Shown: positions 46,231 through 58,479 of the stretch, in pieces
Layout of the letters: each line of letters begins with the position of its first letter
Numbering within the stretch: the stretch's first letter is position 1
Assembly (NCBI GenBank): GCA_023014365.1
Contig: JAEBUN010000008.1
Location: forward strand, 682,001 to 746,000
Length of the DNA stretch: 64,000 nt
Source of the DNA: Lepiota brunneoincarnata
Taxonomy: Eukaryota > Basidiomycota > Agaricomycetes > Agaricales > Agaricaceae
Reading direction: 5' to 3'
Made by a program: the position numbers and the translations under genes
Notes under the pieces: generated by a model
Told to the model about the DNA's origin: nothing
The model's input: the letters and a program-made list of their open reading frames with translations, nothing else
Database searches by the model: none

Positions 46231-48630
46231 ATGTCGTCATTCCTCTCCTCACTGTCCCTCTCCTCTTTCATTTCTCCTCCAGGCACAACTCCGACTATCT
46301 TCGGAGTGGCTATCCGCCTCCTTACGCCACTTGCCCTGACATTCAGCTTCTACGGGCTCTGGCAGCTCGTCAAGTTCATCTGGGCGGAATACCTCTTCAA
46401 TCCTCTCAATGACTTCCCAGGCCCTCCTAGTCCGAGCTGGGTGTATGGCAACATGCGCCAGATTTGGGAAGCGGAGAATGCAGTATTGCATGAGCGCTGG
46501 GTGGGGGAATATGGGTCCACGATCAAATACAAAGTGTTTCTTGGGGTGTGTCTCTTGCTCCATGTGTCCTCTTGTTCCCTCTCTCTTACCTGGGGTTAAT
46601 CATTATGGGGTGGCTCGTTAGATGAACAGATTGTATACGACGGATTTGAAGGCTATCAATCATATATTGATGAATAGCCAAGTGTATCAGAAACCTGCCC
46701 AGTCAAGGTTTTTCCTGAGTAGGATTCTAGGGAATGGTATGTGATACCTCGTTTTGTGGCTTAGCATTGGTCTGATCTCATTTCAATGGTTTAGGCGTAC
46801 TCGTCACGGAAGGCGCGAAACATCGTGAGCAGGTTCGATTCCCTCTCGTCAAATTGAAGAAAAATGCTGTAGAATTGATGTAATTTTTAACAGCGAAGGA
46901 TTATGGTAGGTCCAACCATCAGTTGCTACCTTGCAAGGCTGATTTATATTGGTCGCTAGAACCCGGCTTTTGGGGCGTCGCAGATCCGAGAATTAACTGA
47001 GATCTTTGTTGAGAAGGCTCTGGAGGTAGGATGAATCCGTCGCTTGAGAGGTTGATTGTTCTTCTACGTCATTGTAGCTGAGAGATGTTTGGGCTTCCGA
47101 GGTCAAGAAGCAAGAGGGTTGTACAGCAAGAATCAATGTCCTCTCTGGATTGAGTAGAATGACACTGGATGTCATCGGGCTTGCTGGTACGTCTGGTATT
47201 TCCAGGTTGTGGTGAAGGTGTAGCTGATAGGTTCATGGCGACGTAGGTTTCGACTACAAATTCAATTCCTTGTCCGGAGGGAAGAGCGAGTTGAACGAGG
47301 CATTCAACACCATTTTCAGCACGAGGCCCAGGATGACGGTACTCCTGATGCTGAGGGGCTTTCTGGGAAGTCTCAACTTCCTCATCGTAAGTCCTTTTCC
47401 TGGTGGTCTGCACGCCTCTTACCTCATCACGATCGCAGCCCGCTGAAGGCGACAAACAAATAAGAGAGGCCAAAGCCACAATGGATAGGATTGGGAGTCA
47501 GCTTTTGAGGAACAGTAAAGCTGCACTGGAGAAGGCCGATGAGGGAAAAGGTGGGCGATTCGCGAGGCGAGATCTACTGTCATTGCTCTTGAGAGCGAAT
47601 ATGGCGACGGACGTGCCGGAACAACAGAGGATGTCGGATGGGGATGTGCTTTCCCGTGAGTTGTGTTTCATCTCTATCTCTAGACGAATTTTGGTTTTTG
47701 GTGACACTTCGTGTGGTGGTTTCAGAGGTGCCGACGTTCCTCGTCGCTGGACATGAAACTACAAGGTAGGGTGATTCTCCTCTTGCCATCCCCCGAGATC
47801 GTTGATTGTGAGTGCCCAGCAATGGGACGACATGGGCCTTGTACGCTCTCTCTTTGCGGCAAGACGTCCAGGCGAAGTTGAGGGAAGAACTATTCACTGT
47901 ATCGACTGACAACCCGAGTATGGACGAACTGAATGCTTTGCCATACCTCGATGCCGTGGTGAGGGAGACATTGCGTGTGCATGCACCCGTACCAAACACC
48001 ATGAGAGTTGCGGTAAAAGATGACCTAGTTCCACTTGGTACACCACTTGTTGACAAGAAGGGGAGAGTGAGAGATAGTATTATGTACGCACCATCTGCTT
48101 CATTTTTCATGCTCACAAGTTTCTAAGACGATGCGGATAGGATAAGGAAAGGACAAACAATGTTCATTCCAATTCTTGCTATCAACCGCCTACAAGAGAT
48201 ATGGGGAGAAGATGCTGGGGAGTTTAGGCATGTGTTTTATTTCGTCTGGGTCGAACTTTGACTTATGATTGGTAAACTCAAGGCCAGAGAGGTGGGAGTC
48301 CGTTCCCCAGGGGGCAAGTGCCGTACCGGGTGTATGGGGTAATATGCTGACTTTCCTCGGCGGACCGAGAGCCTGCATTGGCTATCGTTTCTCTCTCATC
48401 GAGTACGTCGGTGCTTGTTGCAACTTTGTTCCCCCTGAGACTGATTTGTTGTATTTAGGATGAAAGCTCTTTTGTTCACGCTCGTTAGAGCATTTGAGTT
48501 CAAGCTCGCCGTGCCTGAGAGCGATATCGGGAAAAAGAGCGGGGTCGTGCAGAGGCCTATAGTGAACAGTGACCCGAAGGCGGGGAGTCAGATGCCATTG
48601 CTTGTGACGCCCTATGTGCATGTAAATTAA
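46231..48630 (+). CDS. Cytochrome P450 monooxygenase (3)
   Basis: Paralogue of the two P450s at 2.2-7.3 kb. Longer N-terminus: [18 protein letters not shown], then a membrane anchor and [15 protein letters not shown]. The first intron of the other two is absent: [15 protein letters not shown] is uninterrupted. Others are shared, including the ones around the 12-nt micro-exon 46894-46905 (RRIM between HREQ and NPAFGASQI; introns 46833-46893 and 46906-46959). Motifs: [17 protein letters not shown] (ExxR), [19 protein letters not shown]. Ends VTPYVHVN at 48630. Intact. It lies 250 nt after DUF6699 (2), and fragments of both genes plus the downstream phosphatase are duplicated near 10 kb. Confidence 0.9.
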
Positions 48631-49243
48631 GGAATCCAGGCAGCTGTTTGGACGATCTCGGTGGGTGTATCTGTTACACAAATGTTAAGATAGTATCTTG
48701 GCTGTGTTATGATTAGTTGCCAGCTGACTAAAATTTTAAAGTACTTGTGTGGCAAGTTTTGTTGGAATTCACGATTTCGGCAAACCCACGGAATGCCGAC
48801 ATCCGGATCACCTGATTCATACACATCTGGTTTACACTTTGAGTACTTGTCCGTTTACTCCCCATTGTACCAGTAGACCGATTTGAAGGTGCCAAGATAT
48901 GTTAAAGTATCACAGGTAGCCTGCAGTCTATCAATCGCTTGATCGGAAGTATTGATTGTATAGAAAATCAGACGGACATATATGATATTCTAGCTCGCCT
49001 ATCCCCTGGAGCACCTCTGCGTACTACCACTGTATTTGTACCATAGCCAATGTCCTCCATTCATTTCTAAATCTTTATCCATGATGTGGATTATCCGAGG
49101 GATACCCCGAGGCTAGTCCAGCGCTCGTTAGTCACGTCACACGACAGGCTTCCCCCACTAAACCTCGCATTACGTCTCTGTCATTCCTTCTATTTAAACC
49201 ACACCAGTAGAAGTGCAGCCTATCCCCAAGGGCATTCCACAGA
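48631..49243. other. Intergenic, P450 (3) to phosphatase
   Basis: 613 nt without a recognised gene; holds the phosphatase promoter (TATTTAAA at 49191). Confidence 0.4.
49191..49198 (+). promoter_or_regulatory. TATA box TATTTAAA
   Basis: TATTTAAA 46 nt upstream of the phosphatase ATG at 49244, typical placing for a fungal TATA box with a short leader. Confidence 0.5.
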
Positions 49244-51782
49244 ATGTCAACGTTAGCGAGGCAAGATGTCGAATCCGGCCTCCGCAGTCCAGTCCCAGAG
49301 GAAGAATCATATGACGGAGCGGAGGAGCACCAGGCGTTGTTGCCTGCTACCGGTTACGCTGCCCCCAACCATGGCGGCAGCGGTGGAAAAAAAGGTCTGG
49401 GATCCGAGGACTCTACCCCCCCGTCCCCAACGGGCGCCGGTGCCAAGACCAACGGGTTGTGTGTAAGGACGAAGACCTCGGGCGCGTCATATTACATCCG
49501 GCTCATTGGCGCGTTTGCCATCGGGGTCTTGTGCACAGTTATCACGCAGCTCATTGTCGCGCACTACACCACCCCCTCACCTGCCAACACACGAATCAGC
49601 AGCACCGACTCGGCAGCGGCTGTTGCACCCCCCTATGTTGGCTCGTCAGAGGCACACCACTTTCCCCCGGCTTCTCCGACAAACAAGTTCCCCGAGTACT
49701 TCCCTTCGGATGTCGGTTATCCAGGCGCGACGCCTACGGGTGCGGAAGCAGCCGTTGTTGCTACTGCCCCTGTGTGGCCTATCCATAGTGGGGCCGCCCA
49801 GTTGGTCGTTCCCACAGAGCTGGAAAAGGGCCAAGCTAGTATCGGTGATAATGAGATAGGTAAAGGGAAGAAGTTTAATATGCTGGAGAAGTGGGGGAAT
49901 CTTTCCCCTTGGTATTCGATAGAGAAGGGCGGGTTTGGCCTGGATTCGGAGCCTGGGGCGCCAGAGACGTGTGTTGTTACGGGTCTACACTTTTTGCATC
50001 GGCACGGAGCTAGGTATCCGACGAATTGGGGTGAGTGTACCTTGTTTGTGGAGTGCAACGACCGCCTCAGCTGTACATTCAGCATCGTATGGGGGCCCAT
50101 CGCTTTTGGCAAACAAGTTGCATAATACAACAGAAAATTGGCAAGCGTCTGGTCAACTGAGCTTTTTGAATGAATGGTAGGTTTTGCACGTTCAATAACT
50201 GTGGTTGCGCGGCTGATGTCGCACACCTAATAGGACATATAAGCTTGGCGCTGAGCTCCTCACTCCCTTCGGTCGTCAACAACTGTGTATGTCCTATCCC
50301 TAATTGATGCTTTGACGTATTTGATCCGCGAAATAACGGCAGACGACCTCGGTGTGACAATGCGCTTGAAATACGGTTTCTTGTTGAAGAATTTCACCGA
50401 GGCGAACACTATCCCTGTTTTCAGGACAGAGTCCCAGTGAGTATTCACCGAGTGCTGCTACTCGGTACCACACGTTTGTCCATGCATTACAGGGATCGTA
50501 TGTTGGCCTCGGCGATGAACTTTGCTCTTGGGTTCTTTGGATGGCCACTTGACGGCCAATACGAACAGTCCATTACCATCGAGGCCGACGGGGTATGCTG
50601 TCTTCCTTGTCTTCCATCACGTGTATTTACAGCTGGACATATAGTTCAACAACACCCTTTCTCCGTACAAAACGTTCGTCCTACGTCTACTCTGCCACGA
50701 GCTCGAACTCATATTCTGCTACAGATGTCCTAATGCGAATGACTCTCCAAAGAGTGATCGCGGAACATGGTATGTCCGCAACTGGGCAAAGATCTACCTC
50801 GAGGATGCTCGGAAACGGCTGCAAAAGCAAATCAAGGGATTCGACCTCGAGATAGAGGACGTCTTTATCATGCAACAGACATGTGCCTACGAGGTAAGCA
50901 GTGCGTGTTCCCTCCATCGTCAAGACCAGGCTGATGTTTGCGGTCCGTAGACTGTTGCACTGGGCTATTCGAAATTTTGCGAGCTCTTCACTGAAGAAGA
51001 ATGGGAAGGCTTTGATTATTCGTGGGCTCATTTATCTACTTTCCAATTGTTGCGAGTTCTAATCATAGGAGTAGTCTGGATCTATCCTTCTGGTACAACT
51101 CTGCATTCGGCTCCCCCGTTGCCCGCGTACAAGGTATCGGTTGGATCCAGGAACTCGTTGCGCGCCTCACGCACACACCTATCGCCTTACATAACTCGTC
51201 AACCAACTCGACTTTGGATGATAGCCCTATTACTTTCCCTCTCAATCAAAGTCTTTATGTTGATGCTACCCATGAAGTGGTTGTTCTCAATAGTGGGTAT
51301 CAGTTGAACGCTGCGCATGCCGCTGGGGTGAAAGCTGACTTGATTGACCCCAGTCATTACTGCACTCAACCTGATGTCATTTGCTGAGCAAGGGCCGTTG
51401 CCCTATACACATATCGTCAAGGACCGCAAGTTCCATACCTCTCAACTCGCGCCATTTGCGACGAATATGCAATTCCAACGTATGTCTTTCCTACCCCGCC
51501 CATCTTATCTACTCAGCCTAATCCCGTCTCTTAGTCCTCGAGTGCACATCCCAATCGGGTCCTCAGATCCGCATTATCATCAACGATGGCGTCGTTCCCC
51601 TGACTAGTATCAATGGCTGCCCAAAACAGAAAGACGGCATGTGCCCCGTGGATAAGTTTGTGGAAGCCATGAAGGAGAACATCAAGAATACGGACTGGGT
51701 ATGGGATTGCCACGGCGATTGGAGCGTCCCACCAGGTACGGCGTGGAACACCACGACGGGTGACCCGCCGTCCAAGCATTGA
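49244..51782 (+). CDS. Membrane-anchored histidine acid phosphatase (phytase-like)
   Basis: Branch-2 histidine phosphatase acting on phosphomonoesters. The N-terminus is a Ser/Glu-rich cytoplasmic segment, then one membrane helix, LIGAFAIGVLCTVITQLIVA, then a Ser/Pro linker, so a type II membrane topology rather than free secretion. Catalytic motif LHFLHRHGARYPTNW (RHGxRxP). Then SYGGPSLLANKLHNTTENW, GVTMRLKYGF, ADGFNNTLSPYKTCPNA, QQTCAYE, SSLDLSFWYNSAFG and YVDATHEVVVLN (the HE proton-donor motif), FAEQGPLPYTHI and CTSQSGPQIRIIINDGVVP. Ends GDPPSKH at 51780-51782. About ten introns, all joinable in frame. Two decayed fragments of this gene exist (9560-10050, 41605-41790). Confidence 0.9.
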
Positions 51783-53267
51783 ATTGCGGGGAGGTGTTGA
51801 TACCAGGTATCCAGTTCGCAGAGAGTTATGATACTTTCCTTTACTGACCTCGAATTCCAGAGCGGATGACTGCAGATGACCCGCCATACTTTATTTGCTC
51901 GTTCCATTTGATTCTATGGGTAGCGATTCTTTTGACTTGGATTTTTGAGTTTCCCGCTTTTAATTGCTGCAGCAAATGCCTCAAGGATACAACGAATATG
52001 CCTGTGAGGTTGTGATCTTCAGAGCCATCCCTCCTTTTAGTTGGTAGTTACTTCCAGTACTTTATTGAGGCATTGCACTACTTAGATATATTTTACACTA
52101 TTTCGCACCTTTGGTTAACTTGCGGGGTTGGGTGACAGGTACAACCACTACAGCAAGGACAATAAGAGGCCTAAGTAAGTTTCAAGGCTTTCCTAGAGTG
52201 GAATTTTGTGACCTATGACAAGTTGAGGTGAGAATTTAACACCTGATGGGAATATAGATGTTCATTTTGATATCGGCAAAGGCGCGCACTGACCGAAATT
52301 AGAGGATTTTGGCAAGATGTTACGATGCGTGACTCCGCTCCACTGGATTCGATGGTTGCCTTCGAAGTTTAAACCAAATGTTAGCGAGCGTTTGATCTAT
52401 CAAAAGATAATGCATTTTAGAGACGAGTCTGTGTGAGAGGGAACACCAGCAAGTGTTTCTGGCGTTGAAGTGTCTGGGGACACGGCTTCCGCAGTCAAGG
52501 CTCTTCTATCACGCAAATGTGACGCCCGATGTCTATGGACCAAGAGTACGCCTTCTGAATCTCAAATCGCCCTTATTCATAGACTCCATGGGGCGATGAT
52601 CGTGTGCTTTGTGTAAACTTTGAAATAAAGAGAAGGACTGATAATCAACTACAAACCAATCATCTTGAACAACTGCTGGAAACTCCACAGTCGAAGATCC
52701 AAACGCTCACTGAATATCCCTCTTGTTAGAAGACCAACAAGGGATTAATCGATTTCCTACAATTACTTGCCCAACAACAAATACGAACAGCAAGCACGTT
52801 CTTTACAAGAAGTTCACACACCCATAAATCATTGATGGCGCGAGTTCTGATGGAGACAATGTGCACACCAGCTCCGGCTGCGCCTCAGTTCGCTTGGATA
52901 GTGACACACCGGAGTGGGTCTTCCCATCATCTCCTTCGGTAAACATCACGAAGTGGCTGCTTCGCCCAAGCATCAACGGTAAGTACGCCACAATAGTCCC
53001 CGAGAGAATTTACGTCATGATCAAGTTCGCCGCTCGTGTGGGCAGTGCGGGGTGGATGCTTGATATGTGACCCACCAGACATCAATAACTATTGGTAGAC
53101 CCAGCGCGGATTTCAAGCAATGCATCAGTTTCAGGGTCCTGTGTTAGCGAACAGAGATCATAATCTTCATCTTTACTACCCCCATGCGTATACTAGTTTA
53201 AGCATACTCACGCCAGTTCGATTGGAAGCAGCATATTGGACTGTCTTGTTCCACCTTCAACGGCGCT
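51783..53267. other. Intergenic; contains left arm of an inverted repeat
   Basis: No gene recognised between the phosphatase and the PKS-like gene. From about 52690 the sequence is the left arm of a long inverted repeat and also the probable PKS promoter. Confidence 0.45.
52690..53245 (+). repeat. Left arm of 0.55-kb inverted repeat
   Basis: Aligned by eye with the reverse complement of 61070-61610. AGAAGACCAACAAGGGATTA here corresponds to AGAAGACCAACAATGGATTA there. The run GATTAATCGATTTCCTACAA also recurs with a few changes, and the end ACTCACGCCAGTTC is shared. Ends about 25 nt before the PKS ATG. Confidence 0.85.
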
Positions 53268-56200
53268 ATGCCACTCCTCCTACCAGACGTATTCTTTCGC
53301 AACGCCGAACGGTTTCCTGCCCACGACTTTCTGGTTGAAGACCAACAAGTAACTCTCAGCTATGCCTATGCTTATTCCTTAGTGGTCGGCCTACTACCGG
53401 ATCGCTTGCTTCGTCTACACCCTCAGTTAGCAACTCCAACCAATGCCAAGGTTGCCGTCATATTGTCCCCCAATAATGCACTCGTTCCTCTCGCCATGCT
53501 CGCTCTTTGGAACCTAGGCATAAAGGTGGTTCCACTGAGCACGGTGGCGGACCCGTCCCTCTGGGCCGGTATGATTAATCTTGTCTCTCCAGACCTCATT
53601 CTCGTGTCATCGAATTTGCGAAACTCTCTCATCAATGCACTCGAGGAACATTCCTTGCACGCAAAGTATTCCTCAATAACTGGTGTTTCTGTACTCATTC
53701 CGGAAGAGTACCTGCCCCTGCCACTTGTTGGTGCACCCGAACGTGTTTCTAACTACATTCCAGCATGCAAGAGATGGTTGGAACACGAACTTCAAAACCT
53801 CACCTCGACACAACCCACGCTGGAGCCCAGCGCCAGATTCTCTATCCAGCCAGACACCCCGGCTATCACACTCTTTACCAGCTCTGCCGTAGACTGGTCG
53901 TCTCTAAAGTGTGTCACCTATACTCATGAGATGCTCGGCCATTCAGGGCGGCGAGCAATGCTCATGCTAGGTGGTGTATCGTACGAGTCGAAGCCAAAGC
54001 GGCATCTTGGCTTCCTGCCCCTCTCTCATTGTTTTGAATTTTGCATCACGTTCTGGTGAGTCAATTTCCTTTTCCTTTCGACGAGAATGTATCAAAGAAC
54101 TTTGTATAGTGGGGTCATTCTACAAACTGCAGGAGCCTATATCTTTTTCGATCGTGCACTTTCCTCTCCAGGTTCTTCCTCTGCAACCCATCTTCCTGCC
54201 CTTCTCCGCGCAGGCTTGGAATATCACGCTCCAGTTACGGCATTCACAGCCACACCTGCAATTTTTGGCGATTTGATCGCGCTGTGTGGTCAGGATGACA
54301 TTGCGCGCCTTAGGACTCTCGAATCTGTTGGCGTTGGAGGAGCCCCTACAGTCGAGAGTATTTTCCAGTGGGCCGCCTCAAACGGAATCCCTTACTTCGA
54401 CTGCTCTGGTGCAACAGAAGCAGTAGGGACTATCGCGATCCGACGCGCCCGGGACCCGTCCCAACGAGAGAATGGATTGGAGGTTATTCCGGAGCTAGTG
54501 GGAATGCTTCAAAAAGAACAGCTTACAGATAACTATGGCGAGCTAATCATCAGAGCCACAGTATGTCCGCTTCATTTCACTCTGCATTCATATTGACGCC
54601 CGTATTTTCAGCATCTCCCCGCTGGATATGATCATCGCGAGACAGAGGCGTACTCTTTTGACCCACACACTGGAGTCACCACATATCGAACGGGAGATTT
54701 GTACAGCCATCCTTCTCATATTCCCAGCCTTCAGCTTTCCTCGTTGGTGGCGAGATCCCCAGTTATGATGTTACCCGACGAGCTCTATCTGGTAGGTCTA
54801 GTAATATTATATCGCTGGATTAGTCAAATTCACGCGGACATAATAAGGTCTCACCTACATCGGCCGTATCGATGACATGATTGTCCTTAAGTCTGGGATC
54901 AAGATCGATGCTCTGGCTTTCGAACAAGCTCTGAATGCTACGGCTGGTGTGGAACGTTCTGCTATTATGCCAAACATCAATAGAGACGCCCTTAATCGCA
55001 CTGATTCGCCCGCGTGCGGGACAGCTTTCAGTACCTTCCCGCGATGCTCTAATAAGCTCCATACTGGAAGTCAATATTTCGATCCCGTTCGAAAAGCGGC
55101 TTAAACGAGAAAATATTTTCCTTGTGGCCGAGCTCCCGATTACCACAAAGCACACCTTGAATAGAAAAATGCTGAAGAAAATTCTAGGAGAAAACAAGTC
55201 AGACGACGATTTTGTGCGCGCATTCCCTAGTGCCACAATTGGTCTCCCGATTGAAGACATTTCATCTGCCACCATATCAAACATAAGACCTCGCCTAGTG
55301 CATATTTTATCTCGCGTGTATAGCGTCCCGGAAAGCCATTTGGCAGAAGGGGTGTCTAGCCTCCGCGATATTCCTCTCACATCCCTTTCCTGCCGTCCAG
55401 CTTGCCCAGGCCCTTCACGACGAATTCTCTGTTGATATCACCCCAGCACAGCTGTACTCAGTACACAGCATCGAGGACTTATGTGGGCTACTGGTTCCAA
55501 TGACCCCGCTCACCAAGGTTCTGACGTCGGTGGACCATTCTTCTTTCCCTCCTAGTGGGAGGGAACAGGACATGGGGGAGATAGTGGTTACAGGAGCTGC
55601 ATGCAGATTTGTGGGCGGCATTGATTCAATGGACGCATACTGGTCGGCCCTTCTTTCTCCCGATGTATTTGTGAAGAACTTGTCCCGAAACCGTCCGAAT
55701 TCACGATGGCCACAAGGGAGAAAAGATGAGGATGCATTTTTCCCCATGGGCTGGCTCGGCGACCCCGGAATACACAATCTCAAATCGTTTACCGACTTTT
55801 TTCGCCTTTCACCAATGGAAGCTGCCTCTATGAGCCCGAATGCGCGATTGGTCATGCAGCTTGGATATCAAGCCATCGAAGACGCTTGCATTGCACCTCG
55901 ATCATTGTCTGGTGCGGTATGGGGCGTGTTCACAGCTGTAAATGACTCGGGGTGGCGCGAACGCAGGCTTGGAGGAGACAAGTCTAGAAGGTATGCGAGG
56001 ATGCCCTTGACAATCAACAACAATTTCTGATTTAGAAGGCAGAATATGCAATTGGCTTGCATGGCTCAGCGGACGATGCTATTGGAGCGAGATTAGCCTA
56101 TTTTTTGAATCTGATTGGACCGACGATCGAGATTAAGACAGCTTGCTCAAGCAGTGCGGTCGCCATCCATCAAGGTACGTGTCATTTGTGTAAGAGGCTA

Positions 56201-58183
56201 ATAGGGCGGGGTGACGAGCATACGACAGCATGCATGGCCATACGCAATGGCGACTGCGAAGCTGCCATCGTTATTTCAGCGTCCACGCATTTCCATCCTG
56301 CTGGAGCACTATTCCGAGCCCATCATGGGATAGTTTCGCCCTCTGGTGTCTGCGCACCATTCTCTGACAGGGCAGATGGGTTTGTGGCCAGTGAAGGGGC
56401 AGCCGCTATCGTTCTTCAGAAGGCGAAAGACATCAAAATACAACCTTATGGCTCCATCGTGGCGAGTGCAATCACTCAGGATGGTACCTCGCGAGGGTTT
56501 TTCGCGCCCAACCCAAAGGCACAAGTACGATTGTTGCGTCAGGCGCTTTCCAAGGCAGCATTATCACCAAATGACATCTCTTTTGTTGAAGGTCGGGGTT
56601 CTTTCCCTTCCTCCGCCTCATTCTTCTTACACGGTTCTGGTAGCCCACGGTACTGGTACCCGCTTGGGAGACTCAATCGAATTGGGAGCCCTTCAGGAGA
56701 CATTCTGCAATAACCGGGTAGAGGCGATAAGCATCGGTTCCTCGAAAGCAGTTATCGGACACACAGAAGAATGTGCAGGACTCGCTGGTAGGTTTATTTA
56801 ATGCTTTCTGTTCACCCTATTCTGAACCATTACGACTGCAGGCGTCTTGAAAGTTTTACTGTCTCTCCACTATAACGCCATCCCACCTCAGCCTAGAACA
56901 GGGCCATTTAATGACACCGCATCGGCCTCGCCTTGGATTCGAGTTACTAGAAAGATATCCCCCTTCGTCCCAGGCGGTTCCCGCCGCTATTGCTCAGTCT
57001 CGTCGTTCGGCTTATCGGGAACCTTGGCAAATATAATCGTTGGAGAATGCAAGGCGGAACCTTCTTTCCCACAGCCCATTCCAGCTCTCCCACCCTTTTT
57101 ATTCGTTCTTAGTGCCAACTCTGCCGGCGATCTTAAGGCCTCTATTTCAAATCACTTGGAATTTTTCGAGAATCAGCATCTCGGCCAAGAAGATCTCGAG
57201 ATCGCTACCAGGACCACCCAACTCTCAAGAGATCACTTCAGCTTCCGTATTTCCTGGACCGTATCCAAATGGGCGGATTTGATTCTCGCACTACGTGAAA
57301 TTTGCCCTGAAAGCATCCCTCGTACTCTTCCCTCGAAAAAGCCGCCGCGGGTAGGGTTGTGGTTCGGTCTCCCTCTCTTTACAAAGGGTGCTACAAACAC
57401 CCATCCTCTTTACCATTCAATCGCCTCGAATATGTCGCCCTACGTTGTGGTCTGCCCCGTATGCCTCTTTGTGGGATCAGCTGATTGTTGCTCTTTGTCT
57501 CCGTTCTCTGGGCTGTGAAATTTCCGCGGTCGGGGGAGATGGAATGGGCGAATACGTTGCCGCCGTTTTTGCTGGCATAATCACTCCTACTGCAGTTTTT
57601 CACATAGCGGATGAAGAATATCCCGAGGTGGTCCATCCCGTCCGCTGCTCGGCAAACACCCTCTTCGAGTTTTTGATCACACTGCGGCCAGATGAGCTAA
57701 GGATCACTGGTCAGCACGGTCCTGACCTCTTCACTGTCACGGGCAAGCCGGAGTCTAGTTTTTGCACTGGGCCAAGTGAGCAATGTCACTGTCGGAGCCC
57801 GCCTTCCGCCACCTACAATTGTATCACCTCTGCTATCCTTCTCTCCCCCATCGGTCCCAGTTATTTCTTCTCACACAGGCACCACCTTGGACTCTGAGAT
57901 TCTTACGAGTTTCACCTACTGGTCTGGTGCCCAACAACGAGAAGTAGTGACAGCTACCGCTGTTCAAGAGTTGCTGTCGCACTGCGACTTCGTTCTTAAC
58001 CTTTCCCTTGAAGACGAGATAGTTGCGGGGCTTGGAGACAAGTGTTTGACGAGTCATGGCAATTTACTGCAGAGTATTGTCGGTGGACTATACGAGCTCG
58101 GTTCTTCCATAGACTGGGCGAAATTCTCTTGGCAAGGCCATGTGTCACGCCTGCCGGGCTATTGTTGGTCGTCTGATATATGA
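53268..58183 (+). CDS. PKS-like enzyme: adenylation-ACP-ketosynthase-acyltransferase
   Basis: Non-canonical fungal multidomain enzyme. Domains: adenylate-forming domain (MPLLLPDVFFRNAERFP; CSGATEAVGT; TYRTGDLY; TYIGRIDDMIVLKSGIKI), probably activating a carboxylic acid; carrier domain (SLRDIPLTSLS..AVQLAQAL, the Ser of TSL being the pantetheine site; SVDITPAQLYSVHSIEDL). Next, ketosynthase with all three catalytic residues (KTACSSSAVAIHQ, HGTGTRLGDSIELGA, GSSKAVIGHTEECAG); degraded acyltransferase with GGDGMGEYVAAV in place of GHSxGEY; end LGSSIDWAKF...RLPGYCW. No reductive or release domain. Frame breaks of +1 lie at about 54994 (CTT A ATC) and about 55390 (TCC T GCC); an intron near 55980-56040 could not be joined in frame. 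Starter, product and activity are unknown; it may be a pseudogene. Confidence 0.85.
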
Positions 58184-58479
58184 TGGTGTTCATCATGAGG
58201 AAGCCTTCTCTACTGCGCGTAGATGTATTCTAGATGATCATTCCTTGTTGTAGCGCGGGCGTTCATTACCAATAGCTCAGGGGTTTATGTTGCTAAAGTG
58301 CTAATTTAAGAATAGGCCTAATGTAGTAACGCCTTTTCTTCTAGTCCTTTACTTAAGTTTCCGGGGACCCGCTCTGTTGAGGAAAGATATTAAGAGTAGC
58401 TGTAATTCGCGGCAGGAATGAAAGCTTGCGCTCATACAATACGCGCCCTCATCTCGATCTCTTCTATTAATCCATTGAA

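Noticed and set aside
53268..58183. Reading the PKS-like gene as a programmed +1 frameshift gene
   Set aside because: The same kind of extra base occurs in PRPP synthetase and other unrelated genes without a shared slippery motif; sequence error is simpler.
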